Notes under the pieces: model-generated
Database searches by the model: none
Told to the model about the DNA's origin: nothing
Seen by the model: only the letters and a program-made list of their open reading frames with translations
Program-made: the position numbers and the translations under genes
In this document: positions 18,284-26,162 of the stretch, piece after piece
How positions within the stretch are numbered: position 1 is the stretch's first letter
Layout: each line of letters starts with the position of its first letter
From: Nemertoderma westbladi
Taxonomy: Eukaryota; Xenacoelomorpha; Nemertodermatida; Nemertodermatidae
Assembly: GCA_032718475.1 (NCBI GenBank)
Contig: JAUCBJ010005456.1
Coordinates: forward strand, 1-26,162
Direction of reading: 5' to 3'
DNA: 26,162 bases

Positions 18284-19193
18284 AACCGAATAAATATCAC
18301 CCGCGTTTCCCCTACAAGACGTGCGTCTTTGGTATTATTGCAATGAATACCCAAGACCCAACCAACAAACGGAAAGACATAAACATCCGTAGAGACGTTG
18401 CTTTAAACACGGTTACTCGCTATATTTACGGGAGTTTCGCGCGAAACTTGTTCGATGTATCACCTACGCTCGCTCGATTCAAACAATCCTTAAATAAACC
18501 TATGATCAGAGTTCCGGAATACTCGGTCAGACCTCCTCATTCCCTAGTTAGACCTCAGACTCTTGATCCTAATAGTATCATGGATCCTCCCGAACTGTAC
18601 TCACTGTTCAAAGATCTAGTGCTACCCGAACAGTTAGTCGGTGGCACTCCGGTTGTGGGCTCCCTAAATATTCGCCCATCTTACCTAGTCGGATTGGGAC
18701 GCGGACATCTAATATCGTCATTCAACCGTATCATCGTCCCTGTTTAACCCGATACAACCTGTCACAGAAGCGGAGGAAAGAGTTGTACGAAACGCGTTGG
18801 ACACTATTCGTCAAAAGATCGGAAAATGAACCTACAATTGTTTAGAGAAACGTAAATTGCAGCAGCAAGTCCAAGCGGTAAACGAATTAAATTTATCTCA
18901 GTTCGATCAGGAAATTCAGAATCTCCAAGAAGATATCGAACTTGGACGACCCTATTCTCTGCAAGAGTTTTGGACGAACGCATCCAACGATAAGCGGAGG
19001 AAAATCAGCTCGAGGAGAAGCATATCGAAATGGACGAGACATCGACCGTAACCCTAAACCTTCAGATGCAATTGTATTGCACCCTTTACCCAGGAGTTAT
19101 AGCCCTCCTAGTAAAGTGGCTCGCCCCAAAGAGAAAAGGACTCTTGCTAGCCTCAAAAAACTGCGTAAACGCCGTCCGCGTAAGAAAGACTAA
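18284..19193 (+). pseudogene. Third coding region, remaining part, broken by frameshifts and a stop
   Basis: The frame with ATG at 18343 encodes 134 codons (TVTRYIYGSFARNLFDVSP, then a Pro-rich stretch) and stops at 18745. An adjacent frame continues through an acidic helix (TEAEERVVRNALDTIRQ) to a TGA at 18827. Beyond this it stays open through a Gln-rich coiled-coil-like segment (LSQFDQEIQNLQEDIELG). A last change of frame near 18990-19000 leads to a very basic end, KKLRKRRPRKKD, with a stop at 19191-19193. Together with the first part this is about 450 codons with three or four breaks. The basic tail could be a nuclear-localisation or nucleic-acid-binding segment. No homologue is recognised and no membrane segment is present. 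Confidence 0.5.
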
Positions 19194-19257
19194 CTTTTTA
19201 GAGTATTTTTATATTTTAGAAACTGTGATTTTTTATATTTTATAGACTTAAATCCCA

Positions 19258-19271
19258 TTTTCTGGGAGTGG
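19258..19271 (+). other. Candidate polypurine tract
   Basis: The bases just before the 3' LTR end in GGGAGTGG, a short purine-rich stretch in the place where plus-strand DNA synthesis is primed in LTR elements. It is short and contains one T, so the assignment rests mainly on position. Confidence 0.35.
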
Positions 19272-20457
19272 TGTAAAAGCTTTTGCGGAATTAGCCGGTT
19301 ATTTTCCCCGTAAAGTACTCTGTAGTTGGTTTAACAGGCATAAAAGGCCGTATCCTTACTGTACTGGTGTTTTGGGGGACATGGGAAGCCATTTCTTCTG
19401 TATGTGTACTTTAGCGGACATAATTAGCAATTCTATGACGCAATGCGCTAGATCATCTTGAAACAGTGTAGTTACTATGACGACAGCTAACAGCTGAGCT
19501 GTACACGTGTAGCTTTTCCTTGTTCTCTGGTGTTTCTTTGTTCGGTCAACCAATCAGAACGATTATCCTGCTTTTTGTACAGAAACCTCCGGGAAATCGC
19601 GCAATGCATTATGGGTCAATGTTTACATTTTGTCCTGAGCCCAGAAGATCGGCTTTTGGAATCTCTGTGTTTTCAGTCTTTAGCCCAACATTAGTAGGCT
19701 TAATTATAGAACGTATATCTGTTATCAAACCAAACTCATCTCACAACTCACTCACCTAATCATATTGTCAACTACAAACACCGCATTTTTACTGCTATTT
19801 ACTGTCGGTTATTCATTATATCTGTTGATGGAATATTATTATATTGGAGAATATCAATCAATAATCAGACACCCCAATCTTCTTGATATACTGAAGGTTA
19901 GAGAGACCGGTTACATATAACGATTGCGACTTACATTAAAGTGGTTTTGAAGTGAATCTAATGCTATTTCATAGGCACTACATGTATTGGCTGTTGTTCT
20001 CTTTATATGTGACTAAAATTAGTGAAGGTCGGCAGATCGGTGTGCAGCATTGTGCAGTATTGTGTATGATTGTGACTGATAACAAAGCATCTCCTAAAGA
20101 ATGCGCCATATACGTGAATCTATAGCCATCCCGTTGTGTCTAGTTTAAGTCATAACTCTGTTTACATATTTAGAGCGCCACGTCCTAAAGGAACTGTTAA
20201 TATTTCCCGAAAGTGAATAATATTTGTCAGAGATTATATATTACGATCAGTCGAATAATACAGTAGGCCTACACCGCAATACGGTTAGGCTTCCGAATCC
20301 AGTCTCCCGGGTATATCCAGCGGGTGAATGATCGCGCATAGACTGGCTTCGGCTAATGTAGTGTATCAAATACTCGTCATAGGCTAAAGACTATCTATTA
20401 TCTAGAAGACATCCCAATTTGGCAGGTTAAACTGCTAAAGGTCTGAAAGCGCGAACA
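19272..20457 (+). repeat. 3' LTR of element A
   Basis: Same length (1186 bp) and boundaries as the 5' LTR. The nine substitutions I counted lie at scattered positions (for example GATCATC for GATCCTC near 19453, and CAGAAC for CAGAGC near 19549). It is followed directly by the target duplication and the resumed LINE frame. Confidence 0.97.
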
Positions 20458-20462
20458 GAGAG
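20458..20462. repeat. Target-site duplication of element A, right copy
   Basis: GAGAG directly after the ACA end of the 3' LTR matches 8173-8177. Confidence 0.95.
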
Positions 20463-21042
20463 GGCTGCTAAGGAGGTTGGATTGCATATAAATGCTACCA
20501 AGACCGAATTCATGACCTTTAATTTTGATGGAAACTTGACAACCATTGACAATAATCAACTAAGGAAGGTTGCCGACTTCCAGTACCTTGGATCATGGAT
20601 AGAGAGTAGCAAAAAGGACATAGAAGTTAGGAAAGCAAAGGCTTGGGTAGCTCTATTAAAAATGGATACCATCTGGAAATCAGATCTCTCCAGGCACCTG
20701 AAGACTAAGTTCTTTCGAGCCACAGTGGAAAGTGTATTTTTATACGGGGGTGAGACCTGGACACTCACTAAATCACTTGAACAACGAATTGATGGTTGCT
20801 ACACAAGACTACTAAGGGCAGCCCTAAACATCAGCTGGAGACAACACATGACAAACGCCGAGCTTTATGGTACAATACCACCTGTATCAACCACCCTCCG
20901 TGAACGCAGATTAAGATTCAGTGGGCACTGCTGGTGAAGTAAAGACGAGGTCATACCAGATCTACTTTTCTGGCAACCAACTCATGGAAAGCGTAGTCGT
21001 GGACGACCGGCCATAACATATATAGATCAACTTGAAAGGGAT
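20463..21042 (+). pseudogene. LINE ORF2, C-terminal part, between elements A and B
   Basis: This continues the frame interrupted at 8177. It contains INATKTEFM (motif D region) and FQYLGSWIESS (motif E region), then the C-terminal domain with YGGETWTLTK and RRLRFSGHCW. A TGA at 20935-20937 interrupts it where related copies have arginine, consistent with CGA to TGA. Beyond it the same frame still reads WQPTHGKRSRGRP and TYIDQLERD up to base 21042, where the LTR of element B begins. Apart from that stop and the insertions the LINE frame is intact, so it was fairly young when hit. Its 3' end should lie beyond element B, outside the window. Confidence 0.88.
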
Positions 21043-22270
21043 TGTAAAAGCCTTTGCTGAATTGCCCCGTTATTTTTATTATCTTTTACATTAAAATACT
21101 CTGTAGTTGATTTAATAAGTGTAAGAGACCGTATTATTGCTGTATCGGTGTTTTTAGAGGATCTAAGACCTATTTCCTCCGTATGTGTACTGTGAAAGGC
21201 ATATTTTATGATTCTATGGCAATTCGTGACGCAAAAGGGTGATAGCTACTCTTGAACAGTAGTTACTATGACTACGGTTAACAGCTGACATTCATACGTG
21301 TTGATTTCCTTTGTTCTACGGCGTCTCTCAGTTCAGTCAGCCAATGAGAGCGTTTTTGTGGCTCCTTGTACAGAAAATTTCCGAGAAATGACGCAATGCC
21401 TATGTGCAGTGTTTACATTCAGTCTTGAGCCAAAGAAAGAACGGCTTGGAAGTATTTTGTGCTGTACTGCTTTTTAGTCGTACACTAGTAGGTTTAATTA
21501 TAAAGGGCATATATCCTTTAACTGATGACTGCTGACTGATCATACATGCTGACTGCTGAAACATTGCAAACTCATAACAATCAGTGTTTTCATTGTTGTT
21601 TTATACTGCTATTTACCGTCAGTTCTTCATAATATGGTTGATGAATAATTATATTTGGAATAACGATAAACAACCCCTAAACCCAATATTCTTGATATAC
21701 CGAAGGTAAGAGAGAAGGGTTACAAATAAACGATTGTGACTTATGTTAAAGTGGTTTGAAGTGAATCTAATGTTATTTGATAGACCCTACATGATTCAGT
21801 CTGTGTTCCTTTTATATGTGACTAAAATCAGTGAAGATTGGCAGATTAGTGTGCAGTATTGTGCAGCATTGTGTATGAGTGAGTCTGTTAAAGAAGCAAT
21901 TCCTAAAGAATGCGCCATATATGTGAATTATAATTAAGCCATATCGTTGTGAGTAGTTTAAGTCATAACTCTGTTTATATAGATAAAGCGCCACGTCCTA
22001 AAGGAACTGTTAATATTACCGAAGGTGAATAATATTGTCAGAGATTATATATTACTGTCAGTCGAATAATACATTAGGCTTACATAGCAATAAAAATTAA
22101 ACCGTCGAACCCAATCTCCCGGGAATATCCAGCGGGTGAATGGTCGCGCACGGATTGGTTTCGACTAGTGTAGTGAATCAAATACTTGTCATAGACTAAA
22201 AAGCGATTTATTATCTAGAAGACATTCTAATTTGGCGGGTTAAACTGCCAAAGGTCTGAAAGCGCGAACA
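21043..22270 (+). repeat. 5' LTR of element B
   Basis: 1228 bp, starting TGTAAAAGC and ending GCGCGAACA as in element A. It aligns end to end with the A LTR with many substitutions and small indels. The CCAAT motif and both end-proximal hairpins are retained. The short open frames inside (for example 21743-21937) are not conserved and not coding. Confidence 0.9.
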
Positions 22271-24430
22271 TTAAAGGATATAGCTTCTTTATTGCAGTAA
22301 GCAATAAAGTCGAAAGTACCGGTCGACCGGTAACCAGTAGGCCTGACTGCCTGATCATCCGGACCGGTACCTACAGCAGTATTATTCGATTTTGATAGTT
22401 ATATACCGGTAGGCCTTAATAATTAATCAGGGAGGGCCCGCCCTGGTTTTTTATTGAGATTTTTACTTATTTCTGTCAAGTTTTATTTATTTGTAGGCCA
22501 GTATTGAACAGAAGGCGTGTAAGCCTGATCAGATTGTACAGACGATTTGTAGGCTGAGCTGTTGTCTGATTGCTGTTAAGTCCGAACGAGTTGCAGTGTG
22601 TGTAGAGCACTTGTCCGATTAAGTACGGTTAGGAAGTAGGGGCAGCCAATGCGGTAAGGTAATCCCCCAGCTAAAGAATAAGTCGCACTACTGGGTTAGA
22701 GCGCATACTCCCTAATCATTTTGGAGTCTGCATGTCCTGTAATTTATTTAGGCTTGAGAGTAGTCTGCCATCGTTTGGTCTGTACTTTGTTTGTGTAGTC
22801 TGTACAGGTAGCGTATAATATCATTTAGATAATTTGTAGGCTGGATAGTTGTCTGTCTGTTATTAGGTCTGAACGGATTGCAGTGTGTGTAGAGCCCTTG
22901 TCCGATAAAGAACGGTTGGGAAGTTGGGGTAGCCATTGCTGTAAAGTAAACCCCCAATTAAAGAATAAGTCGTACTACTGGGTTAGAACGCATACTACCT
23001 AACTATTTCGGAGTCTGCATGTCCTGTAGTTTATTTAGGCTTGATAGTAGTCTGTCAGTATTTAGTCTGCATTTTTGTTTGAGTGGTTTGTACGCGTAGC
23101 GTAATATTTATTATTCAGAGTTTATGCGATTATTCGCAACATTCATTCCCCAAGTTTGTTCCTACAGTAATTGTGTTTGTTATACATACCGCTATAGTTA
23201 AATTAACCTCGGTACTACACGGGCTGCTTGGCGTAGGTAAAGACTGGTGATTTTGTGCATCGGTCACTCCAGCAGATGCCGTGGTTCTTTTAGCTGTTCA
23301 AGTATATTTAACTACTGATTATCTGTTATATAAGTACTCGTACCTAATTTAGGGTTTAGTGTACAGTACTTTCCGAAGTAATTATTGTAGACATTATATC
23401 TGTGTTGTAAAGTGGTTGATAGGCACATTCGATTAGCTCTATTAACTTCTAGGTAGGAACACTCCGTGATACATAACGTAGAACCTACAGCGATACGGCT
23501 ATAGGTCGTCAGGCGGTGGTATTTTCCTATCTGGACAACGCAGTGTATTTACTACTACTTATTATTTCAAATACCGTAGTACCCTGTCCGTGTAATAACC
23601 AGTTTTCTAACCCTTTGTTAGGCTGGTTTGTAGACTTCTTGTAAAATTACCCTAAAAATTCGTATTTTGTGTTTTTTGTAAATTTTTGTGTTTATTTAGA
23701 GATTGTAATCTCACCCGAATTGTACGTAATTTGTAGTATTAAGTAACTTAGGTAAATTAGTATTATTTGTTTTAGTGTCCTGTACGTAACACTTCACTGA
23801 AAGCGCACCGCTTTGTGTAGTGATTACTCCCCAGAAATAATAACATTTATTTCAAACATTGACAAAACCCATTAAAACGGGTATATATATTATAAATCAA
23901 ATCTAACGATTTATAAATCGTAGGCCTACCATACAACCATTAGGCCTCAATATCAGTTGGATTACTGCTCAAATAACGGTAATAAAGTAAGTAAAGTAAC
24001 AAAGTAAACCCTAAAGTAACAGAAATTCAATTATTTGAAATAATTGATATACCGGTATTTACGATAGGCCTATTATCTTTATTTCTATAAATCTAGGCTG
24101 AAATTATACCGGTACTTGTAATTAATTCTATTTCAGAATTATATATCCTACAAACTGTAAGCTGTATACCGGTATTCCGATAGGCCTATTATATATTTAT
24201 ATATATTTGTGCTAAAATTATACCGGTATTCTGTGATAAACCTAGTCTGTAATAATACTTATATAGTTATATATACTATAAGTATACCGGTATTCTAATA
24301 TATTATATATATATCACGCTACACTGAGTAGCAGTAACGGTAATTAATTACTAGGCTAACAGGTAATACTGAGTTATTAGACTTACTCAGACTGTAATAC
24401 AGCAGTAGACATTCAACGGTATACATAGTC
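22271..24430 (+). other. Leader of element B
   Basis: Collinear with 9364-11553. It contains the hairpin plus T-run (22428-22451), the tandem duplication (22539-23115), the stem-loop at 23483-23506 and the five ATACCGGTA sites (24050-24295). No coding sequence is seen, and no TGG-type primer-binding site follows the LTR. Confidence 0.7.
22539..23115 (+). repeat. Tandem duplication in the leader of element B
   Basis: Units 22539-22825 and 22826-23115 correspond to the duplication in A but are more different from each other than A's two units are. Confidence 0.85.
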
Positions 24431-26162
24431 ATGTCTGATACTAAGCAGAACCTGTCAGACAGTTTATTAGATGTAACTATCTGCGACTCAGATAGAGACG
24501 TACAACCGTCTGGTCGTAAATCCAGTTCACCTCCCACTGTGAGGAAGGTCATCCCTCCAGTAGTAATAACAGAACCTAGGCTAGTCCAACATCGTAGGTC
24601 TATCATAGGCACTCGAGCTCAGGTCAAGCGGGACCAAAAGGCAGCGGAACAGCAACAACCCGCTAGTCAAGAACTTATTCCTCAGCGGCCCAGCAGCTCC
24701 AGTAGTGAGGATACTGTAGAGCTGACACCCGAGAGCGGAGCAGAGATGACGGATGCGGTTTATACGGATCCCCTTCTCATCCTTCCTGCAGCCGTGCTCG
24801 CTGGGTTATTGATCGCGGTGGAAGAACACCAGATCGATTGGGCGAGAAGTCAACGGTCAACTAGAGATAGCTACGCGGGCTACACTAGTGAAGAACTGAA
24901 GTCTATTGTCGAGTCGCAATGGAACTTCCCCGGACCCGGACTCCCATTTGATTTATCAGAAGCTGCCTGGGAAGACATACACAGGATGGGAGTAGCCAAG
25001 GAAACCATCGATCCAGCTGTGTGGAAGAGGTCCGCAGCCGGATACGCACAGGGATTCTTCAGCTCTATGGAGCGAATAGAAAAGCAACTTTTTCAACAAC
25101 CTCAAGGACCTCAAGAGCAGGGATCGCTGCTTTATCAAGTTAGAGAAAGAGTTCTGCGGATTAGGCTAATCTTATCCGCCTTTGAGGAGGCTTCTAAAAG
25201 AAAACAAGACACGTCGTTGCAAGTTGCCGTAAAGACTTGGTTTCAACGGGTGAGTCGCCAGGTTCAAGGAGCAGCTCAGTGGAAGGCTCAGTTGGAGGAG
25301 CGCTCAACCCATGGAGAATCAACAGACGCTACTTTTTCCCAAGTGGAAAGTGAAGCGACGGCAGAGAAACCGCATAAGAAGGATGCCATTGATATCTATC
25401 TGTCAGACTATCAGCGTTTTGTGGGAGATGAAGAGTTGAGGAGAAGGCTAGAGGGACTTAGCCCTAATAGCGAAGGAGCCAAACTTGTGTTAGATGCGAT
25501 TGATGTGGATAAGTTAGCGGCGAACCAAGCTAAATTCGATGAACAACTCCGCATCGCTAGAGAAAGGGAAGAACAAGTAAGGAAAAGGCGTATAGAAGAC
25601 AGAAAGATAGCAGCAGTGGCAGAGGCAGAAAGAAAAGCGGCAGCGGCAGAGGCAAAAGCGGCAGCGGCAGCGGCAAAAGCGGCAGCAGTGGCGGAAGCAG
25701 AACGAACAGCGGCAGCGGCAGAGGCAAAAGCGGCAGCGGCAGCGGCAAAAGCGGCAGCAGTGGCGGAAGCAGAACGAACAGCGGCAGCGGCAGAGGCAAA
25801 AGCGGCAGCAGCAGAGGCAAAAGCGGCAGCAGTGGCGGAAGTAGAACGAAAAGCGGCTGAAGAGATCATCCAACTGGAGTTGGAAAATCTTCAAGAGAAG
25901 CAAGACAACTTCAATAAACAGTTAACAGCGAGCAATATGCAGATGATGAGTCGATCTACTCCCAAGAGACAGGGGTATACATCATCTGAGGAAGGCGATA
26001 CCACCGACACTGAAGGCGGAAGAAATCGATCTCGCCTAAGCAGACGTAAAAGAACATTCCACCGGCAGAAATTACCTGATTTGCCTCCAGCTGTTAGAAG
26101 GCAACTAAATAACACTAACTTAGGTAGTACAGAGCCCACAGACCAAATAATTAAAATAGAAA
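24431..26162 (+). CDS. gag: Gag of element B, N-terminal 577 codons, open to the window edge
   Basis: This frame has no stop from ATG 24431 to the last base, so it is a partial gene. It aligns with element A gag but lacks A's 1-bp deletion (GATGAAGAG at about 25427) and has CGA where A has TGA (about 25949). The product has a disordered Ser/Pro/Gln-rich start, the SQWNFPGPGLPFDLSEAAW region, and a helical region ending DIYLSDYQRFVGDEELRRR. A long Ala/Glu/Lys helix follows with three 24-residue repeats, then LELENLQ, an acidic SSEEGD stretch and a basic SRLSRRKR stretch. It probably forms the N-terminal part of the particle protein. The function of this extension is not known to me. Confidence 0.85.
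   Translation, partial: MSDTKQNLSDSLLDVTICDSDRDVQPSGRKSSSPPTVRKVIPPVVITEPRLVQHRRSIIGTRAQVKRDQKAAEQQQPASQELIPQRPSSSSSEDTVELTPESGAEMTDAVYTDPLLILPAAVLAGLLIAVEEHQIDWARSQRSTRDSYAGYTSEELKSIVESQWNFPGPGLPFDLSEAAWEDIHRMGVAKETIDPAVWKRSAAGYAQGFFSSMERIEKQLFQQPQGPQEQGSLLYQVRERVLRIRLILSAFEEASKRKQDTSLQVAVKTWFQRVSRQVQGAAQWKAQLEERSTHGESTDATFSQVESEATAEKPHKKDAIDIYLSDYQRFVGDEELRRRLEGLSPNSEGAKLVLDAIDVDKLAANQAKFDEQLRIAREREEQVRKRRIEDRKIAAVAEAERKAAAAEAKAAAAAAKAAAVAEAERTAAAAEAKAAAAAAKAAAVAEAERTAAAAEAKAAAAEAKAAAVAEVERKAAEEIIQLELENLQEKQDNFNKQLTASNMQMMSRSTPKRQGYTSSEEGDTTDTEGGRNRSRLSRRKRTFHRQKLPDLPPAVRRQLNNTNLGSTEPTDQIIKIE
25637..25852 (+). repeat. 72-bp tandem repeat encoding an alanine-rich helix
   Basis: Three in-frame units start at 25637, 25709 and 25781, the first two being nearly identical. 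Each encodes 24 residues of Ala with regularly placed Glu, Lys and Arg. Element A has a different repeat (48-bp period) at the same place in gag, so the array changes rapidly. The antisense open frames here are by-products of the GC-rich triplets. Confidence 0.9.

Larger units (their letters stand above)
8178..20457 (+). mobile_element. Element A: complete BEL/Pao-type LTR retrotransposon, 12,280 bp, internally deleted
   Basis: Two 1186-bp direct LTRs with TGT...ACA ends enclose a 9908-bp internal region in the order leader, gag, zinc knuckles, aspartic protease, residual pol, an extra 3' coding region. A 5-bp target duplication flanks it. The class is shown by the arrangement of zinc knuckles (CVLC..., CYNC..., CAKC...HH) followed by the protease motif LLDSGSTGTF and the BEL-type DIASRG segment. 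Reverse transcriptase, RNase H and integrase signatures are absent, so A is non-autonomous. LTR identity is about 99.2 per cent (9 mismatches counted by eye), so the insertion is young. The gag frame is nevertheless broken, so A was either mobilised in trans in broken form or mutated soon after insertion. Confidence 0.9.
21043..26162 (+). mobile_element. Element B: second BEL/Pao copy of the same family, truncated by the window edge
   Basis: It begins with TGTAAAAGC directly after the LINE codon for the Asp of LERD. It runs collinearly with element A through LTR, leader and gag to the last base. The presumed target duplication is GGGAT (21038-21042). It is diverged from A throughout, so it is an independent insertion and not a recent duplicate of A. 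Both have the same orientation as the LINE. Its right LTR, pol and any third coding region are outside the window. Confidence 0.88.

Noticed and set aside
17837-19193. Envelope glycoprotein
   Set aside because: The position fits, but there is no signal peptide, hydrophobic fusion segment, membrane anchor or cysteine pattern in any of the frames.
20457-21043. Elements A and B as one tandem element made by LTR recombination
   Set aside because: The intervening 580 bases are continuous LINE coding sequence, the A target duplication is perfect, and the LTRs of A and B are clearly diverged.
25411-25903. Long minus-strand open frames rich in Ala, Ser and Cys or Leu opposite the gag repeat (also 12570-12980 in element A)
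   Set aside because: They are antisense by-products of the GC-rich GCA/GCG/GAA triplet repeats in gag. There is no independent start context or conserved sequence between the A and B copies.

Overview
The window is eukaryotic, almost certainly from a metazoan. It is AT-rich, with spliced-gene signals, non-LTR and LTR retrotransposons and a decayed hAT transposase, and no bacterial-type operons. The abundant short palindromes TACCGGTA and TAGGCCTA and the large BEL/Pao element suggest a marine invertebrate, but I cannot name the lineage. It reads as a nest of transposable elements of different ages with one candidate host exon near the left edge.

Left third (1-6783). The window opens in the last 15 codons of a LINE ORF2 plus its 3' tail (1-83); a second 3' end of the same family lies at about 6327-6666. 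Between them are a probable host exon with matching splice sites (1334-1540), a CCAAT/CRE/TATA cluster (2531-2657) directly upstream of a roughly 580-bp inverted-repeat element (2693-3271), and a multiply broken hAT transposase pseudogene of ZMYM1-like type (about 4025-6006). The pseudogene is interrupted by a 32-bp perfect palindrome flanked by a 7-bp direct repeat, which looks like a transposon excision footprint.

Middle (6784-21042). A 5'-truncated LINE carrying reverse-transcriptase motifs (6784-8177) is split by a complete 12,280-bp LTR retrotransposon, here called element A (8178-20457). Its LTRs are 1186 bp each and differ at 9 positions, with TG...CA ends and a 5-bp target duplication (GAGAG). 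The LINE frame resumes exactly after the insertion (20463-21042). Element A is a BEL/Pao-type element, shown by zinc knuckles of BEL type, an aspartic protease and the DIASRG motif. It has a 2.2-kb leader with repeats and conserved stem-loops, an unusually long N-terminal gag region, and a gag-protease ORF in which reverse transcriptase/RNase H and integrase are missing although the frame stays open. Between pol and the 3' LTR is an unidentified, frameshifted third coding region (17837-19193).

Right (21043-26162). A second, diverged copy of the same family (element B) entered the same LINE 580 bp further on, in the same orientation. Only its 5' LTR, leader and the first 577 codons of gag are in the window. 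That gag frame is fully open and runs off the edge, so B may be the better-preserved copy. Comparing A with B shows how A's gag broke (a 1-bp deletion and a CGA-to-TGA change), and it gives compensatory base changes supporting RNA stem-loops in the LTR and leader.
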